Position numbers and translations under genes: made by a program. DNA of 49,366 nt. It comes from Microcoleus sp. GA_180221_E-2-1-MAG-45_12 (lineage in GTDB: Bacteria > Cyanobacteriota > Cyanobacteriia > Cyanobacteriales > JAAUUE01). Shown one piece after another: positions 7,954 to 16,253 of this stretch. The DNA lies in the NCBI GenBank assembly GCA_020692245.1, contig JAIMKT010000010.1:11329-60694 (forward strand). The letters are read 5' to 3'. The stretch's first letter is position 1. Each line of letters starts with the position of its first letter. The notes beneath the pieces are model-generated. The model did no database searches, was not told the DNA's origin, and saw only the letters and a program-made list of their open reading frames with translations.

Positions 7954-8529
7954 TTACCAAATTTCCTCAAGGCTCAAAACGAACTCAGGTAAAACATCTT
8001 CCCCAGATAAAGAACTCGGATTTTGCAAAACTTCTTTGGGCTTACCAATCCGATATACTTCCACTTCTCGATCGTGGCGATTAATCAGCCAACCCAGCCT
8101 TGCACCATTATCCTGATATTCCTGCATCTTCCCTTGGGTAATCTTCAAGCTATCACTAGGCGACATTAATTCAACTACAAAATCTGGACAAATTGGTGCA
8201 AACTTAGCCTGTTGTTCTGGAGTTAACGCTTCCCAACGCTCTTTCAGTATCCATGAAGCATCAGGCGATCGATCACTACCATTGGGAAGTTTAAAACCTG
8301 TGGATGAGCCAAACGTAAAGCCTAACTTCGTTCTACGATTCCAAATTGATAAATCGGCGGTAATGCTAGCACTACGCATTCCTGTACCGCCATCTTCTGG
8401 AGCCATAATTGTAATATTTCCTTGAGCATTGCGCTCGAATCTCAGGTCACTATTTTGGCGACAAATTTGAAAGAACTGTTCATCCGTCAGATCAATTACA
8501 GACTCTAAGCTGATCGTTAAAGCATTCAT
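7954..8529 (-). CDS. Uma2 family (DUF820) predicted endonuclease, second copy
   Basis: 191 aa, Uma2 fold, clearly diverged from the copy at 4469-5062. Motifs include LTDEQFFQICRQNSDLRFERNAQGNITIMAP at the N-terminus (shown here only as the family start), RSPDASWI, and CPDFVVELMSPSDS with the acidic residues of the nuclease-like centre, followed by KMQEYQDNGARLGWLINR. It lies upstream of the caspase operon on the same strand, separated from its first gene by the 180-nt repeat region. Function is unknown. Confidence 0.85.
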   Translation of the reverse strand: MNALTISLESVIDLTDEQFFQICRQNSDLRFERNAQGNITIMAPEDGGTGMRSASITADLSIWNRRTKLGFTFGSSTGFKLPNGSDRSPDASWILKERWEALTPEQQAKFAPICPDFVVELMSPSDSLKITQGKMQEYQDNGARLGWLINRHDREVEVYRIGKPKEVLQNPSSLSGEDVLPEFVLSLEEIW

Positions 8530-8911
8530 AGTTCTTAGATAAAGTTTTGAGCCTACATTTTGATTTTATCACTAGCTCTGAGTCATGGTGCTGGAGGGGC
8601 GATCGCATTGTTAGCATTATTTAGCATGATGGTCGATCGAGCTTTTTCGGGTATAGGGTTTCTATAAAGTTCTACGATCGAGCAAAATTAGCTTAAATCT
8701 CGAAATTGGTTTAAATAAAAGAAATATCCTAGAGAAGAGACTTGTCCCTGTTAGAATGGAATACCCTAGGTCAGTTTGGTATTTATCCCTCGTATCTATC
8801 AGGAATATCTATATACTGCCATCTCCTATGGGTTTCGCCGCATCAAAATTTTCTCAAATTCTGTGACTAAGACTGGTGCTGCCAAAAAACGATTAAAAAA
8901 ATTGGAGTCCT
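8530..8911. other. 382-nt gap upstream of the DEAD-box helicase
   Basis: AT-rich spacer between the divergent Uma2 and helicase genes, so it must hold both promoters. It contains one HIP1 site and several CGATCG hexamers. No convincing gene or terminator. A 14-codon ATG frame ends 42 nt before the helicase start; I see no ribosome binding site for it. A long leader would fit cold-regulated cyanobacterial RNA helicases, which is inference. Confidence 0.4.
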
Positions 8912-10285
8912 ATGTCTTTTTCTGCCCTTGGTTTAGCCGATGAAATTGTGCGTGCTGTCACCACCGAAGGTTATACCCAGCCTACCCCCATTCAATTACA
9001 AGCAATTCCCGCCGTCCTTAGGGGTCAAGATGTCCTCGCTGCTGCCCAAACCGGAACCGGGAAGACCGCCGGATTTACCCTGCCCATTTTGCACAAATTG
9101 TCCAGCCAGACGATCAAAAGACCCTCGATCAGCCGACAACCAGTACGCGCCTTGATTCTAACCCCCACAAGGGAACTAGCTGCTCAAGTTGAAGAAAGCG
9201 TCCAGACCTACGGTAAATATTTGAAGATCACTTCCACCACAGTTTATGGCGGCGTGAATATCAACCCCCAAATTCAACGCTTGCGGAGTCGGATTGATAT
9301 CTTGGTAGCGACACCGGGACGGCTCCTTGACCATGTGCAACAAAGAACCGTGGATCTATCCCAAGTGGAAATTCTGGTTTTGGATGAAGCCGATCGCATG
9401 TTAGATATGGGTTTTATTCGAGACATCCGCCGGATCCTCGCCCTCCTGCCCCGCCAACGCCAAAACCTGTTATTTTCAGCAACTTTTTCTGAAGAGATCA
9501 AATCCCTCGCCACTGGATTACTCCATGACCCGGTAATTATTGAAGTCGCCCAGCGCAATGCTACCCCCGACCTCGTAGCCCAGAAAATTTATCTAGTTGA
9601 TCGAGAACGGAAACGGGAACTCCTCTCCCACCTGATCAAAGCCCATGAATGGTATCAAACCCTAGTATTTACCCGCACCAAACACGGAGCCGATCGCCTC
9701 GTCAAGCAACTCACCCAAGATGATATCCCCGCCGTCGCCATCCACGGTAACAAAAGCCAAGCTGCCCGGACTCGTGCCTTAGCCAGATTCAAAGCCGGAG
9801 AGGTACAAGTCTTAGTAGCAACGGATATTGCGGCTAGGGGCATTGATATTACCGATCTGCGTCCCGTAATTAACTTTGAATTGCCCAATGTGCCAGAGGA
9901 TTATGTCCACCGCATCGGCAGAACGGGCAGAGCCGGGATTCAGGGAGAAGCTTTTTCCTTGGTTTGTGTGGATGAACTGGATCTGTTGCGGAATATTGAA
10001 CGGCTGATTAAGCGATCGCTGCCCAAGGAAATGCTTGATGGCTTTGAGGTAGACCCCCAGATTAGACCAGAACCAATCCCCAACGGTCGATCGGGTTCCA
10101 GGCAACCCCAACGGGGCAGAAGAAATGACTCTGATTATCCGGCGGCAAAATCTAATGGTTCCCCTTCCCATCAGTCTAAAAAAGTGATTCCCAGAGAAAA
10201 TATTGCCAAAACTGGTAACAACATTACTCACCCAGTTACCCATCCCATCCCCAAACAGGTGATCTCCCGACGGCGGGGCAGCTAG
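8912..10285 (+). CDS. DEAD-box RNA helicase, RhlE-like
   Basis: ATP-dependent RNA helicase of 457 aa that unwinds RNA duplexes in the cytoplasm. The Q motif ([12 protein letters not shown]) lies near residue 20-33. Walker [28 protein letters not shown] near 155 followed by RMLDMGF, SAT, and [10 protein letters not shown] near 333 are all intact. The [11 protein letters not shown] block is RhlE-like. Residues after about 380 form a basic, disordered tail ([12 protein letters not shown]) suited to RNA binding. The start is ATG at 8912 with GGAG 8 nt upstream. Cyanobacterial members include cold- and redox-controlled CrhR; whether this is that orthologue cannot be said from the sequence alone. 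Confidence 0.93.
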   Translation: MSFSALGLADEIVRAVTTEGYTQPTPIQLQAIPAVLRGQDVLAAAQTGTGKTAGFTLPILHKLSSQTIKRPSISRQPVRALILTPTRELAAQVEESVQTYGKYLKITSTTVYGGVNINPQIQRLRSRIDILVATPGRLLDHVQQRTVDLSQVEILVLDEADRMLDMGFIRDIRRILALLPRQRQNLLFSATFSEEIKSLATGLLHDPVIIEVAQRNATPDLVAQKIYLVDRERKRELLSHLIKAHEWYQTLVFTRTKHGADRLVKQLTQDDIPAVAIHGNKSQAARTRALARFKAGEVQVLVATDIAARGIDITDLRPVINFELPNVPEDYVHRIGRTGRAGIQGEAFSLVCVDELDLLRNIERLIKRSLPKEMLDGFEVDPQIRPEPIPNGRSGSRQPQRGRRNDSDYPAAKSNGSPSHQSKKVIPRENIAKTGNNITHPVTHPIPKQVISRRRGS

Positions 10286-10325
10286 ATTTGGTGTTGCTGA
10301 ATTAAGGTATGAGATCATGCAAATC

Positions 10326-10511
10326 TTATACCTCAGGGATAGATAGACCTTTACATATTTTCTTGGCAAGCTGATTTTTTATCTCGTTATGCCTAGGTAC
10401 AGCTTCCATTTCTCCGGTGATGGGGTTCATCCATAAAGAATGTCCTGCTCCTTCTCTTTTTAAGGTGCAACCAAACTCTTTCAGATGCCTAATTAGATCG
10501 CCTCTTTTCAT
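10326..10511 (-). CDS. hicA: HicA toxin (mRNA interferase)
   Basis: 61-aa toxin that cleaves mRNA and halts translation when not held by HicB. It has the double-stranded-RNA-binding-like fold with KRGDLIRHLKEFGC and the catalytic His24 in GAGHSLWMNP. The length fits HicA. Its ATG overlaps the hicB stop by 4 nt, so the two are translationally coupled, with the antitoxin first. Confidence 0.92.
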   Translation of the reverse strand: MKRGDLIRHLKEFGCTLKREGAGHSLWMNPITGEMEAVPRHNEIKNQLAKKICKGLSIPEV

Positions 10512-10723
10512 GCGACTATAATTTCTTTGCAGATCACACTTGACGATAATTTGGAGATTGCTTCTTCTCTCAATTCTTCAAGGACAAGCTGTATTGCCAA
10601 CTTCAGGTCTTCACAACACTCCTCAATAGTTTCCCCTTGTCCGTTTGCTCCTTGAACCTCTGGACAATAAGCAAAATAACCGCCTTCTTCTGCTTTTTCT
10701 ATAATTGCTGTGAAGGTTCTCAT
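10508..10723 (-). CDS. hicB: HicB antitoxin
   Basis: 71-aa antitoxin that binds and neutralises HicA. The typical HicB start (FTAIIEKAEEGGYFAYCPEVQGANGQGET) has a degraded RNase-H-like fold. No clear C-terminal DNA-binding domain is left after residue 60, so autoregulation may be weak or act through another surface. Gene order is hicB then hicA, the reverse of the classical E. coli order. Confidence 0.92.
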   Translation of the reverse strand: MRTFTAIIEKAEEGGYFAYCPEVQGANGQGETIEECCEDLKLAIQLVLEELREEAISKLSSSVICKEIIVA

Positions 10724-10778
10724 GGTTTTAGAAATCTAGGGTTAATTTAAGTCTATTTTAGATCAGCAATTCTTAATT

Positions 10779-12443
10779 ATGACAAAACTACTCGATCGAT
10801 ACTTACAAAACTGGTTTTCCCAAGGCTGGCTGTTGGTAGTGGCGGCGATCGCCCTAATTCTCTCCTTGCCAACTTTAGCGGTGCTGAGTAGTATTTTTAG
10901 TAACCAAGCGGAAACTTGGGATCACCTAGGGGCTACCGTTCTGCCCGGCTATGTGGGGAATTCCTTGAGCTTGATGGCGGGGGTGAGTGTCGGTGTGTTG
11001 ATCATGGGCGTGGGTACGGCTTGGCTGGTGACGAAGTGCCGTTTTCCCGGCGATCGCCTGTTTGAGTGGGCTTTGCTCTTGCCCCTAGCGGCTCCTACCT
11101 ACATTCTGGCTTATACCTATACCGATTTATTAGATGTGTCGGGAGTGGTGCAAACTAGTCTGCGGCGGACTTTTGACTGGCAAGTGGGGGATTATTGGTT
11201 CCCAGATATTCGGTCTCTACCGGGGGCGATCGCCCTCTTGAGTCTTACCCTCTATCCCTACGTTTACCTATTAGCAAGAGTAGCTTTTTTAGAGCAGTCG
11301 GCGGGAGTTTTAGAAGCAAGTCGGCTGTTGGGATGCAATCCGTGGCGGAGTTTCTGGCAGATTTCCCTCCCCTTGGCTCGTCCGGCGATCGTGGCGGGTT
11401 TATCCCTAGCCTTAATGGAAACTCTTAATGATTTTGGCACGGTGGAATACTTTGGGGTGAGTACCTTTACCACTGGGATTTATCGGACTTGGTTTGGCTT
11501 GGGGGAACCCGTTGCTGCTGCCCAGCTTGCTGCCTGTCTATTATTATTTGTTCTCTGGTTAATTCTAGGGGAACGGTGGTCACGCCGTCAGGTCAAGTTT
11601 TATCAAACCTCCAGTTATTACAGTCTGCCCAGTTATGAGTTGCGGGGCTGGCGGAGCTGGTTAGCGGTGATTGCCTGTGCTGTGCCGATTATTTTGGGTT
11701 TACTCATTCCGGCGGTAGATTTGGGTTTGATGACCCTGCGATCGCCCGATCAAATCCTTGGGAATCAATTTTGGAACTTTGCTACTAACAGTTTTACATT
11801 GGCTATGATCACGGCTCTCATAGCCTTGGGACTAGGTTTAGTGATTGCCTACAGTGTCCGTTTAGCCAATACTGCCCCCATCCGGTTCGCCAGCCAGATC
11901 ACAGCCTTGGGTTATGCAGTTCCCGGTTCTGTGATTGCCGTCGGGACGCTCATTCCCTTGGGGTGGGTGGATAATACCATCGATACTTGGTTTCGAGACA
12001 ATTGGCAAATCTCCACAGGGCTGCTTTTTTCAGGGACAATTTTTGCCCTAGTTTTTGGCTATCTTGTCCGCTTTTTGGCGGTGTCCTTGGGGGGAATTAC
12101 CACTAGTCTGGAGAAAATCAAACCCAATTTAGACAATGCTGCCCGTTCCCTTGGGCATCAACCCCTAGGAATTTTGGGTAAAGTCCATATTCCTCTGCTG
12201 TGGAGTAGTTTAATGACGGCCGGAATATTAGTATTTGTTGATGTGATGAAGGAACTACCTGCTACAATGATTCTCCGTCCTTTTAATTTCAATACTCTCG
12301 CTGTCCGGGTATACAACCTCGCTAGTGATGAGCGGTTATCGGAAGCGGCGAGTTCGGCTCTAGCGATCGTCCTCGTGGGGCTAATCCCAGTTTTAATTTT
12401 AACTTGGCAGATCAGAAACTCTCGGAGCCTACCCAAAGTCTAA
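10779..12443 (+). CDS. Fe(III)-type ABC transporter permease (FbpB/FutB-like)
   Basis: 554-aa inner-membrane permease with two fused binding-protein-dependent transport domains, about 12 helices. Each half carries an EAA loop for ATPase contact: EASRLLGCNPWRSFWQISLPLARPA in the first and NAARSLGHQPLGILGKVHIPLL in the second. Length and fused layout match the FbpB/SfuB/FutB family, which takes up ferric iron with a periplasmic binding protein and an ATPase. Neither partner is encoded here, so they must be elsewhere. It starts 55 nt from the divergent hicB. Confidence 0.87.
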   Translation: MTKLLDRYLQNWFSQGWLLVVAAIALILSLPTLAVLSSIFSNQAETWDHLGATVLPGYVGNSLSLMAGVSVGVLIMGVGTAWLVTKCRFPGDRLFEWALLLPLAAPTYILAYTYTDLLDVSGVVQTSLRRTFDWQVGDYWFPDIRSLPGAIALLSLTLYPYVYLLARVAFLEQSAGVLEASRLLGCNPWRSFWQISLPLARPAIVAGLSLALMETLNDFGTVEYFGVSTFTTGIYRTWFGLGEPVAAAQLAACLLLFVLWLILGERWSRRQVKFYQTSSYYSLPSYELRGWRSWLAVIACAVPIILGLLIPAVDLGLMTLRSPDQILGNQFWNFATNSFTLAMITALIALGLGLVIAYSVRLANTAPIRFASQITALGYAVPGSVIAVGTLIPLGWVDNTIDTWFRDNWQISTGLLFSGTIFALVFGYLVRFLAVSLGGITTSLEKIKPNLDNAARSLGHQPLGILGKVHIPLLWSSLMTAGILVFVDVMKELPATMILRPFNFNTLAVRVYNLASDERLSEAASSALAIVLVGLIPVLILTWQIRNSRSLPKV

Positions 12444-12904
12444 AAAGTCTAAGCATTTTCTAGATTATTTTTTTAGGAATTTTCAAGATTATTGCGGGAA
12501 TTTCTTACTAAAAATCACTCTTTGGGGGGGATTACCTAACTAAGAGGGGGGTTCTCCTAACCCGACGGGGGATTAGTCCTCTCTAGAATGGATCCAAAAG
12601 CGGTTTAGCCTAGAGTCCCAAGCAGGGATCACTGATGGCAATTGATGTAAATCACTTTCCCTCCCCGATCTAAAACACTTGTCCTCACGGATCTAAAACA
12701 CCTTCAAACTTAGAAAAGCAAAGCATTATAAGTACAACAGGGTTCAGGTAGTGGACAACTTAACAACTGCCCACAAACCACTTTTAGAAAACCAATTTAC
12801 CTAGAAAATAAAATCTAGGAACCAACCTTAAAAGCCAAACTTAACAACTAACTTTAAAAACCAACTTTAACAACTAACCTTAAAACCAATCAGAAATTTT
12901 TACC
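12444..12904. other. 461-nt gap with direct repeats before the DUF2949 gene
   Basis: No gene seen. It includes a G-rich part (12520-12570) and two GATCTAAAACAC copies near 12670 and 12690. Nearer the next gene, a roughly 25-bp repeat (core TTAACAACTAAC) begins at 12841 and 12867, with weaker similarity just upstream. These probably lie in the leader of the downstream mRNA. There is also an ATG frame of 13 codons, which I do not support. Confidence 0.5.
12841..12891. repeat. Two tandem ~25-bp repeats in the DUF2949 leader
   Basis: Units starting at 12841 and 12867 share TTAACAACTAAC followed by C/TTTAAAA and ACCAA. They are rich in A, C and T with almost no G on the plus strand, so the RNA would be largely unstructured. 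They end 13 nt before the start codon. Confidence 0.7.
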
Positions 12905-13096
12905 ATGACACCTACCAGATACTCTCGATTAATCAAATTCTTACAAGAAGAATTATCTATCTCCAAAGCTTCGATCGCGATGACTCTCCGTCACTCAGAA
13001 TCAGAAGCAGCCCCCCTACCTATGGTTCTCTGGCAATATGGCTTAGTCACCCTAGAGCAGCTAGAGCGAATTTATAAATGGATGGAAACTGCTTAG
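12905..13096 (+). CDS. DUF2949 small cyanobacterial protein
   Basis: 63 aa, soluble and helical. The pattern LIKFLQEELSISKASIAMTL followed by LPMVLWQYGLVTLEQLERI matches the cyanobacterium-specific DUF2949 family, whose function is unknown. The start is the ATG at 12905. An intrinsic terminator follows at 13128-13156, so it is probably a single-gene transcript with a long repeat-bearing leader. Confidence 0.82.
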   Translation: MTPTRYSRLIKFLQEELSISKASIAMTLRHSESEAAPLPMVLWQYGLVTLEQLERIYKWMETA

Positions 13097-13127
13097 GGAG
13101 TAGAGAAAAATGTCTAAGGAGTTTAGG

Positions 13128-13156
13128 AGGGGTGGGACAAGTTCCTGCCCCTTTTT
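13128..13156 (+). terminator. Rho-independent terminator after the DUF2949 gene
   Basis: The plus strand forms a 9-bp stem (13129-13137 with 13143-13151, two G-T wobbles) around a 5-nt loop CAAGT, followed directly by five T residues at 13152-13156. Confidence 0.72.
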
Positions 13157-13272
13157 GATGTTTATAATTTGATGTTTATGTTTAATGCTTAAACGGTACA
13201 ATCCGAAGAGATTTTTATTTTTACCAAGACTTTTATCAATACAAATTTCAATAGGAATTTACGAATTTAAGG

Positions 13273-14139
13273 ATGGAAGCAAATTTTCTCACAGATATCT
13301 TTCTGCCCCTAGCTCTATTTATTATCATGCTAGGTATGGGGTTATCCTTGACCCTAGAAGACTTTAAGCGAGTTGTCCTCTACCCCCAAGCGGTGGGTAT
13401 TGGCTTGATCGCCCAGTTGATCATGTTACCGATAGTTGGCTTTGCTATTGCGTCCTTGTTTCCCCTAGAACCCGAACTAGCTGTGGGTGTGATGATTCTA
13501 GCTGCCTGTCCCGGTGGTCCGACCTCAAACTTGCTGACATTTTTGGCTGGGGGCGATGTGGCTTTGTCTGTCACCCTCACAGCGATCAGTAGTTTAATTA
13601 CGGTTTTTACGATTCCTTTGGTAGTCAATTTTTCCATGCAGACATTTTTAGGACAAGGGACTAACCTACAGTTACCTTTTATCAATACTGTTTTGCAAAT
13701 TGCTGTAATTACCCTGCTCCCCGTTGCCCTAGGGATGGTCGTTAATAAATATGCACCCGGTGTAGCCGTCAAGGCAGATAAACCCGTGAAGTGGTTATCC
13801 TTATTTTTCTTAGCAGTGGTGATTGTCGGGGTGCTGCTGCGAGAACGAAATAATTTTATTTCCTATGTAATTGATGTAGGCTTAGTAACTCTGGTTTTGA
13901 ATGTAGTGACTATGGCTTTAGGTTTTGCTTTGGCGACCTTCACCAAACTGGGCGAAAAAAGGGCTACGGCGATTACGATCGAAGTGGGGCTTCAAAATGG
14001 AACTCTGGCGATCGCTATTGCTTCTTCCTCGACTCTGCTCAATACTCCGACTATGGCGATTCCGGCAGCGATCTATAGTCTGCTAATGTTTATCACTGGG
14101 GCTGGTTTTGCCTGGTGGGCTAATCGTCGCTCAATCTAA
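13273..14139 (+). CDS. Bile acid:sodium symporter (BASS) family transporter
   Basis: 288-aa membrane protein with about nine to ten helices and almost no soluble part. Family signs are the LGMGLSLTLEDFKRV segment after helix 1 and ILAACPGGPTSNLLTFLAGGDVALSV, which forms the sodium-binding crossover region. BASS proteins move organic anions such as pyruvate or bile acids with Na+; the substrate here is unknown. It is not SbtA, which is a different fold. The start is ATG at 13273 (MEANFLTDI). It is convergent with devA, 31 nt between stops. Confidence 0.87.
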   Translation: MEANFLTDIFLPLALFIIMLGMGLSLTLEDFKRVVLYPQAVGIGLIAQLIMLPIVGFAIASLFPLEPELAVGVMILAACPGGPTSNLLTFLAGGDVALSVTLTAISSLITVFTIPLVVNFSMQTFLGQGTNLQLPFINTVLQIAVITLLPVALGMVVNKYAPGVAVKADKPVKWLSLFFLAVVIVGVLLRERNNFISYVIDVGLVTLVLNVVTMALGFALATFTKLGEKRATAITIEVGLQNGTLAIAIASSSTLLNTPTMAIPAAIYSLLMFITGAGFAWWANRRSI

Positions 14140-14170
14140 CCCTCAAATCTAATCTTTATACTTAAACACT

Positions 14171-14902
14171 TTACACACTTTCTGCTAGATAGCCATCTTC
14201 CATATTGACAATGCGATCGGCAATATCAAGAATCCGTTGGTCGTGGGTGACAATGAGAATAGTACAGCCCTGTTCTTTGGCAAGGCGTTGCATAATTTCT
14301 ACTACTTCTCTACCAGATTTTTTGTCGAGGGCGGCGGTGGGTTCATCGGCAAGGACTAGTTTTGGATGGCTGACGAGAGCCCGGGCGATCGCTACCCGTT
14401 GTTTTTGTCCCCCAGAAAGAGTTGCCGGAAAGTAGTCTGTTCTCTCTGCGAGACCAACCTGAGCCAGCATTTGGGTAGATTTGACGATCGCCTCCTGATT
14501 AGAGATGTGTTCATGGAGATCGATGGACATTTGCACATTTTGCAACGCCGTCAGAGAGCCAAGGAGATTGTGCGCTTGAAAAATATAACCAATATAGCTG
14601 CGAATCTTCACCATTTCGCTTTTACTTGCCCCATGGATCTCCTGCCCCAGAATTCGGACACTGCCTTCTTGGACTGACCGCAGACAACCCATCAAGGTCA
14701 ATAAAGTCGTTTTCCCAGAACCAGAGGGCCCCGTCATCAGCACAATTTCGCCGGGCTGAATAGTTAGGTTAATATCAAACAAAATTTGCTTGCGGAGGCT
14801 CCCGGTGCCGTAGTAGTGACAGAGGTTTTTGATCTGAATTACTGGTTGCTGGGAATCATCAGAATTGGGGTTAAAAGCCTGAGACTTGAGGAGATTTAGC
14901 AT
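14171..14902 (-). CDS. devA: DevA-type ABC exporter ATPase
   Basis: 243-aa ATPase of a DevBCA efflux system. Walker A is GPSGSGKT, the signature is LSGGQKQRVAIARAL and Walker B is LVLADEPTAALD with the following H-loop His in IVTHDQR. It matches the MacB/LolD-like class of exporter ATPases. It is the last gene of the leftward operon, 45 nt after devC. In Anabaena DevBCA exports heterocyst envelope glycolipids; paralogues in other cyanobacteria export unknown compounds, so the substrate is not assigned. Confidence 0.93.
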   Translation of the reverse strand: MLNLLKSQAFNPNSDDSQQPVIQIKNLCHYYGTGSLRKQILFDINLTIQPGEIVLMTGPSGSGKTTLLTLMGCLRSVQEGSVRILGQEIHGASKSEMVKIRSYIGYIFQAHNLLGSLTALQNVQMSIDLHEHISNQEAIVKSTQMLAQVGLAERTDYFPATLSGGQKQRVAIARALVSHPKLVLADEPTAALDKKSGREVVEIMQRLAKEQGCTILIVTHDQRILDIADRIVNMEDGYLAESV

Positions 14903-14947
14903 AGCAGTGACGATTTATTTATCTATTTTAGGAATATTTTAGGAGTC

Positions 14948-16096
14948 CTAGAAAATATCAGCAGGGTCGGCAGCTTGGAGTTTTCTGACGGAGATCGCCC
15001 CGGAAACTAAGCACATAATTAGAGTTAAAACTAACACTGTCACTGCCCTAGTCAAGGTCATAAACAGAGGTAAACTCGTGGCATTACGGGTGAGATTGTA
15101 GAGAAAGAAGGTTATTACACTGCCGGGAATATAACCTAGGAATGCGAGGATCACTGCCTCTTGAAAGACTACGCCCAAAAGATACAAATCACTATAACCC
15201 ATTGCCTTGAGGGTAGCATATTCTGGGAGATGGTCAGAGACATCGGTGTAGAGAATTTGATAAACAATAACGATGCCGGCAATAAAGCCCATGGCTGTGC
15301 CGAGGGTGAAAATAAAGCCGATCGAAGTCCCTTGTTCCCAGTAGGTGCGTTCAAAATCAATAAACTCTTCCTTGGTGAGAATCTTCACGTCATTGGCAAA
15401 CTCTTGGCGCATGGCTGCCACGGTGGTGATCGGGTCTACCCCCGGCTTTAAGCGAATAACCCCCACATCAATTAAATCCTTAGAGCGAGTGGGAAATATT
15501 CTGAGAAAATTTAAATCACTGGTAATCAAGTTCCCGTCTGCCCCAAAGGAAGCTCCGAGGGTAAATAAGCCCCCGACTCGGACACGGCGACTCCGTACTT
15601 CCGTCTCAACAATTTCTCCTTGCTTGAATAAATCCGGCACTGGTCCAAATTCGGCACGGGAAGCATCATCAAACAAAACAATATCAGGAATTTTAGTTTT
15701 TTCCATTCCTCCTTCTAGCCCTGGGGAAGTCATTAAGTTCCGTTCAGGGTTGAAGCCAATTACCATCATGCCCCGGGTCGCTTGAGTTTGGGGATTTTTC
15801 CAAAGCCCAGTATCTAAAAATAAAGGTTCGGCTGAGGCGACTCCCTCAAAGCTCAAGGTCTGGTACAAACGCCGACTAGAGAACGATCGCATGGCAATCA
15901 GGGCGGTGGATTGGGTACTAATCAAAAATACATCACCCTGCAATTGTTTGTGGAAAGTCACCGCACTCTCAAACAAGGCATCCCGAAACCCCAACTGCAT
16001 AAACATCAAGATATCGGCAAAGGCAATACCCGCCAGAGCAACTAATAATCGGGTTTTATCGTGGGTAAGTTGGCGCCAAGCTAAGGGGATTTTCAT
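14948..16096 (-). CDS. devC: DevC-type ABC exporter permease
   Basis: 382-aa permease. A first helix at about residues 15-35 is followed by a large periplasmic domain (about 40-260) and three C-terminal helices, the FtsX/MacB arrangement. The start PLAWRQLTHDKTRLLVALAGIAFADILMF is characteristic of DevC. It works with DevA and the adaptor DevB. A 157-nt spacer with 19-bp repeats separates it from devB. Confidence 0.93.
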   Translation of the reverse strand: MKIPLAWRQLTHDKTRLLVALAGIAFADILMFMQLGFRDALFESAVTFHKQLQGDVFLISTQSTALIAMRSFSSRRLYQTLSFEGVASAEPLFLDTGLWKNPQTQATRGMMVIGFNPERNLMTSPGLEGGMEKTKIPDIVLFDDASRAEFGPVPDLFKQGEIVETEVRSRRVRVGGLFTLGASFGADGNLITSDLNFLRIFPTRSKDLIDVGVIRLKPGVDPITTVAAMRQEFANDVKILTKEEFIDFERTYWEQGTSIGFIFTLGTAMGFIAGIVIVYQILYTDVSDHLPEYATLKAMGYSDLYLLGVVFQEAVILAFLGYIPGSVITFFLYNLTRNATSLPLFMTLTRAVTVLVLTLIMCLVSGAISVRKLQAADPADIF

Positions 16097-16115
16097 AGGG
16101 GTAGAGGGGGTAGAG

Positions 16116-16162
16116 GAGGTAAAGAAGGTACAGGGAGGTAAAGAAGGTACAGGGAGGTAAAG
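16116..16162. repeat. 2.5 tandem copies of a 19-bp purine-rich unit
   Basis: Unit gaggtaaagaaggtacagg at 16116-16134 and 16135-16153, then a partial copy to 16162. It sits in the devB-devC spacer, so in the mRNA it is pyrimidine-rich and lies just upstream of the devC start codon. Confidence 0.9.
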
Positions 16163-16253
16163 TAGATTAGAAAGATTAGATGAGTAGGTTTGAGTTGATG
16201 ATTCGGGAATCTCTTGTGGATATAGATAATTAACTTGAAAGTCTGCTCTATTC

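Noticed and set aside
8828-8869. 14-codon frame in the leader of the helicase gene
   Set aside because: Too short to tell from chance, with no ribosome binding site.
9812-10369. 185-aa minus-strand frame over the helicase 3' end
   Set aside because: It is antisense to a well-supported helicase and has no family pattern.
13273-14139. Bicarbonate transporter SbtA
   Set aside because: The helix pattern and the CPGGPTSN motif fit BASS, not SbtA.
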